6,134 bases of DNA from Verrucomicrobia bacterium UBA1211. Lineage in GTDB: Bacteria > Verrucomicrobiota > Kiritimatiellia > RFP12 > UBA1067. The translations under genes were made by a program, and so were the position numbers. The notes under the pieces are model-generated. The model searched no databases. It was not told the DNA's origin and was given only the letters and a program-made list of their open reading frames with translations. The stretch spans positions 4,636-10,769 of the forward strand of contig DBXN01000113.1 in the NCBI GenBank assembly GCA_002309585.1. The letters are read 5' to 3'. Each line of letters opens with the position of its first letter. The stretch's first letter is position 1. Below are positions 6,028 to 6,134 of this stretch, piece by piece.

Positions 6028-6134
6028 ATGAAGAATCTCGCCGTAACGGTTGTGTCGTTGATTTGTTTGGTGGCGGCGGTGCCGCGTTTCTGCGCGGCTG
6101 ACACGCTTTCGGAGGCGGAGGTGGACAGGCTCTG
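6028..6134 (+). CDS. Exported protein of unknown function, 3'-truncated
   Basis: Only 35 codons are in the window. The start at 6028 is chosen because GAGGTG lies five bases upstream and the translation begins with a textbook signal peptide: MKN, then a hydrophobic core (LAVTVVSLICLVAAV), then PRFCAA with likely cleavage before ADT or DT. The residues before the cysteine (P-R-F-C) do not fit a lipobox, so a lipoprotein is unlikely. The first mature residues, DTLSEAEVDRL, are too few to name a family. It lies 47 bp after the giant gene on the same strand, probably in the same transcript. Confidence 0.7.
   Translation, partial: MKNLAVTVVSLICLVAAVPRFCAADTLSEAEVDRL

Noticed and set aside
6028..6134. 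Lipoprotein signal in the third gene because of the cysteine in PRFCAAD
   Set aside because: The residues before Cys (P-R-F) do not fit the lipobox, and the AxA-like end just after it suits ordinary signal peptidase cleavage.

Overview
The window is a GC-rich bacterial fragment with three genes, all on the + strand: the 3' part of a family GH31 glycoside hydrolase (1-1545), a complete 1417-residue secreted repeat protein of beta-helix type (1727-5980), and the first 35 codons of another exported protein (6028 to the end). No RNA gene, CRISPR array, insertion sequence or phage gene is visible.

Organism: the large exported protein has Gly-Gly-rich beta-strand rungs, autotransporter-associated beta-strand (PATR-like) stretches and a 'SDPANW ... 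LAADCDW ... DLNGHDL' module. From memory this combination is typical of the Planctomycetes-Verrucomicrobia-Chlamydiae superphylum, especially Kiritimatiellota/Lentisphaerota and Verrucomicrobiota from gut and anaerobic habitats. The GH31 gene and the short tandem-repeat tracts in and after it fit that picture. The assignment is an inference, not a marker-gene identification.

Layout: 1-1545 is the GH31 catalytic core from just before the nucleophile, a beta-sheet domain, a DUF5110-like domain carrying a 40-bp tract of five imperfect 8-bp repeats, and a helical C-terminal extension. The gap 1546-1726 starts with a CTCTGCG-type repetitive tract. It then turns AT-rich and holds a candidate promoter, a small inverted repeat and a very strong Shine-Dalgarno sequence. 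The giant gene has three homologous beta-rich modules, each a run of rungs closed by a similar 'cap'; the third has about twice as many rungs as the others and a different leucine codon usage. A 47-bp gap leads to the third gene, whose start overlaps the stop of a six-codon mini-ORF.

Working together: the close spacing suggests that the giant protein and the third gene are co-transcribed, while the GH31 gene is separated by a possible independent promoter. A glycosidase beside large secreted beta-helix proteins fits a polysaccharide-degrading surface lifestyle, but nothing here shows the substrate or a physical interaction.
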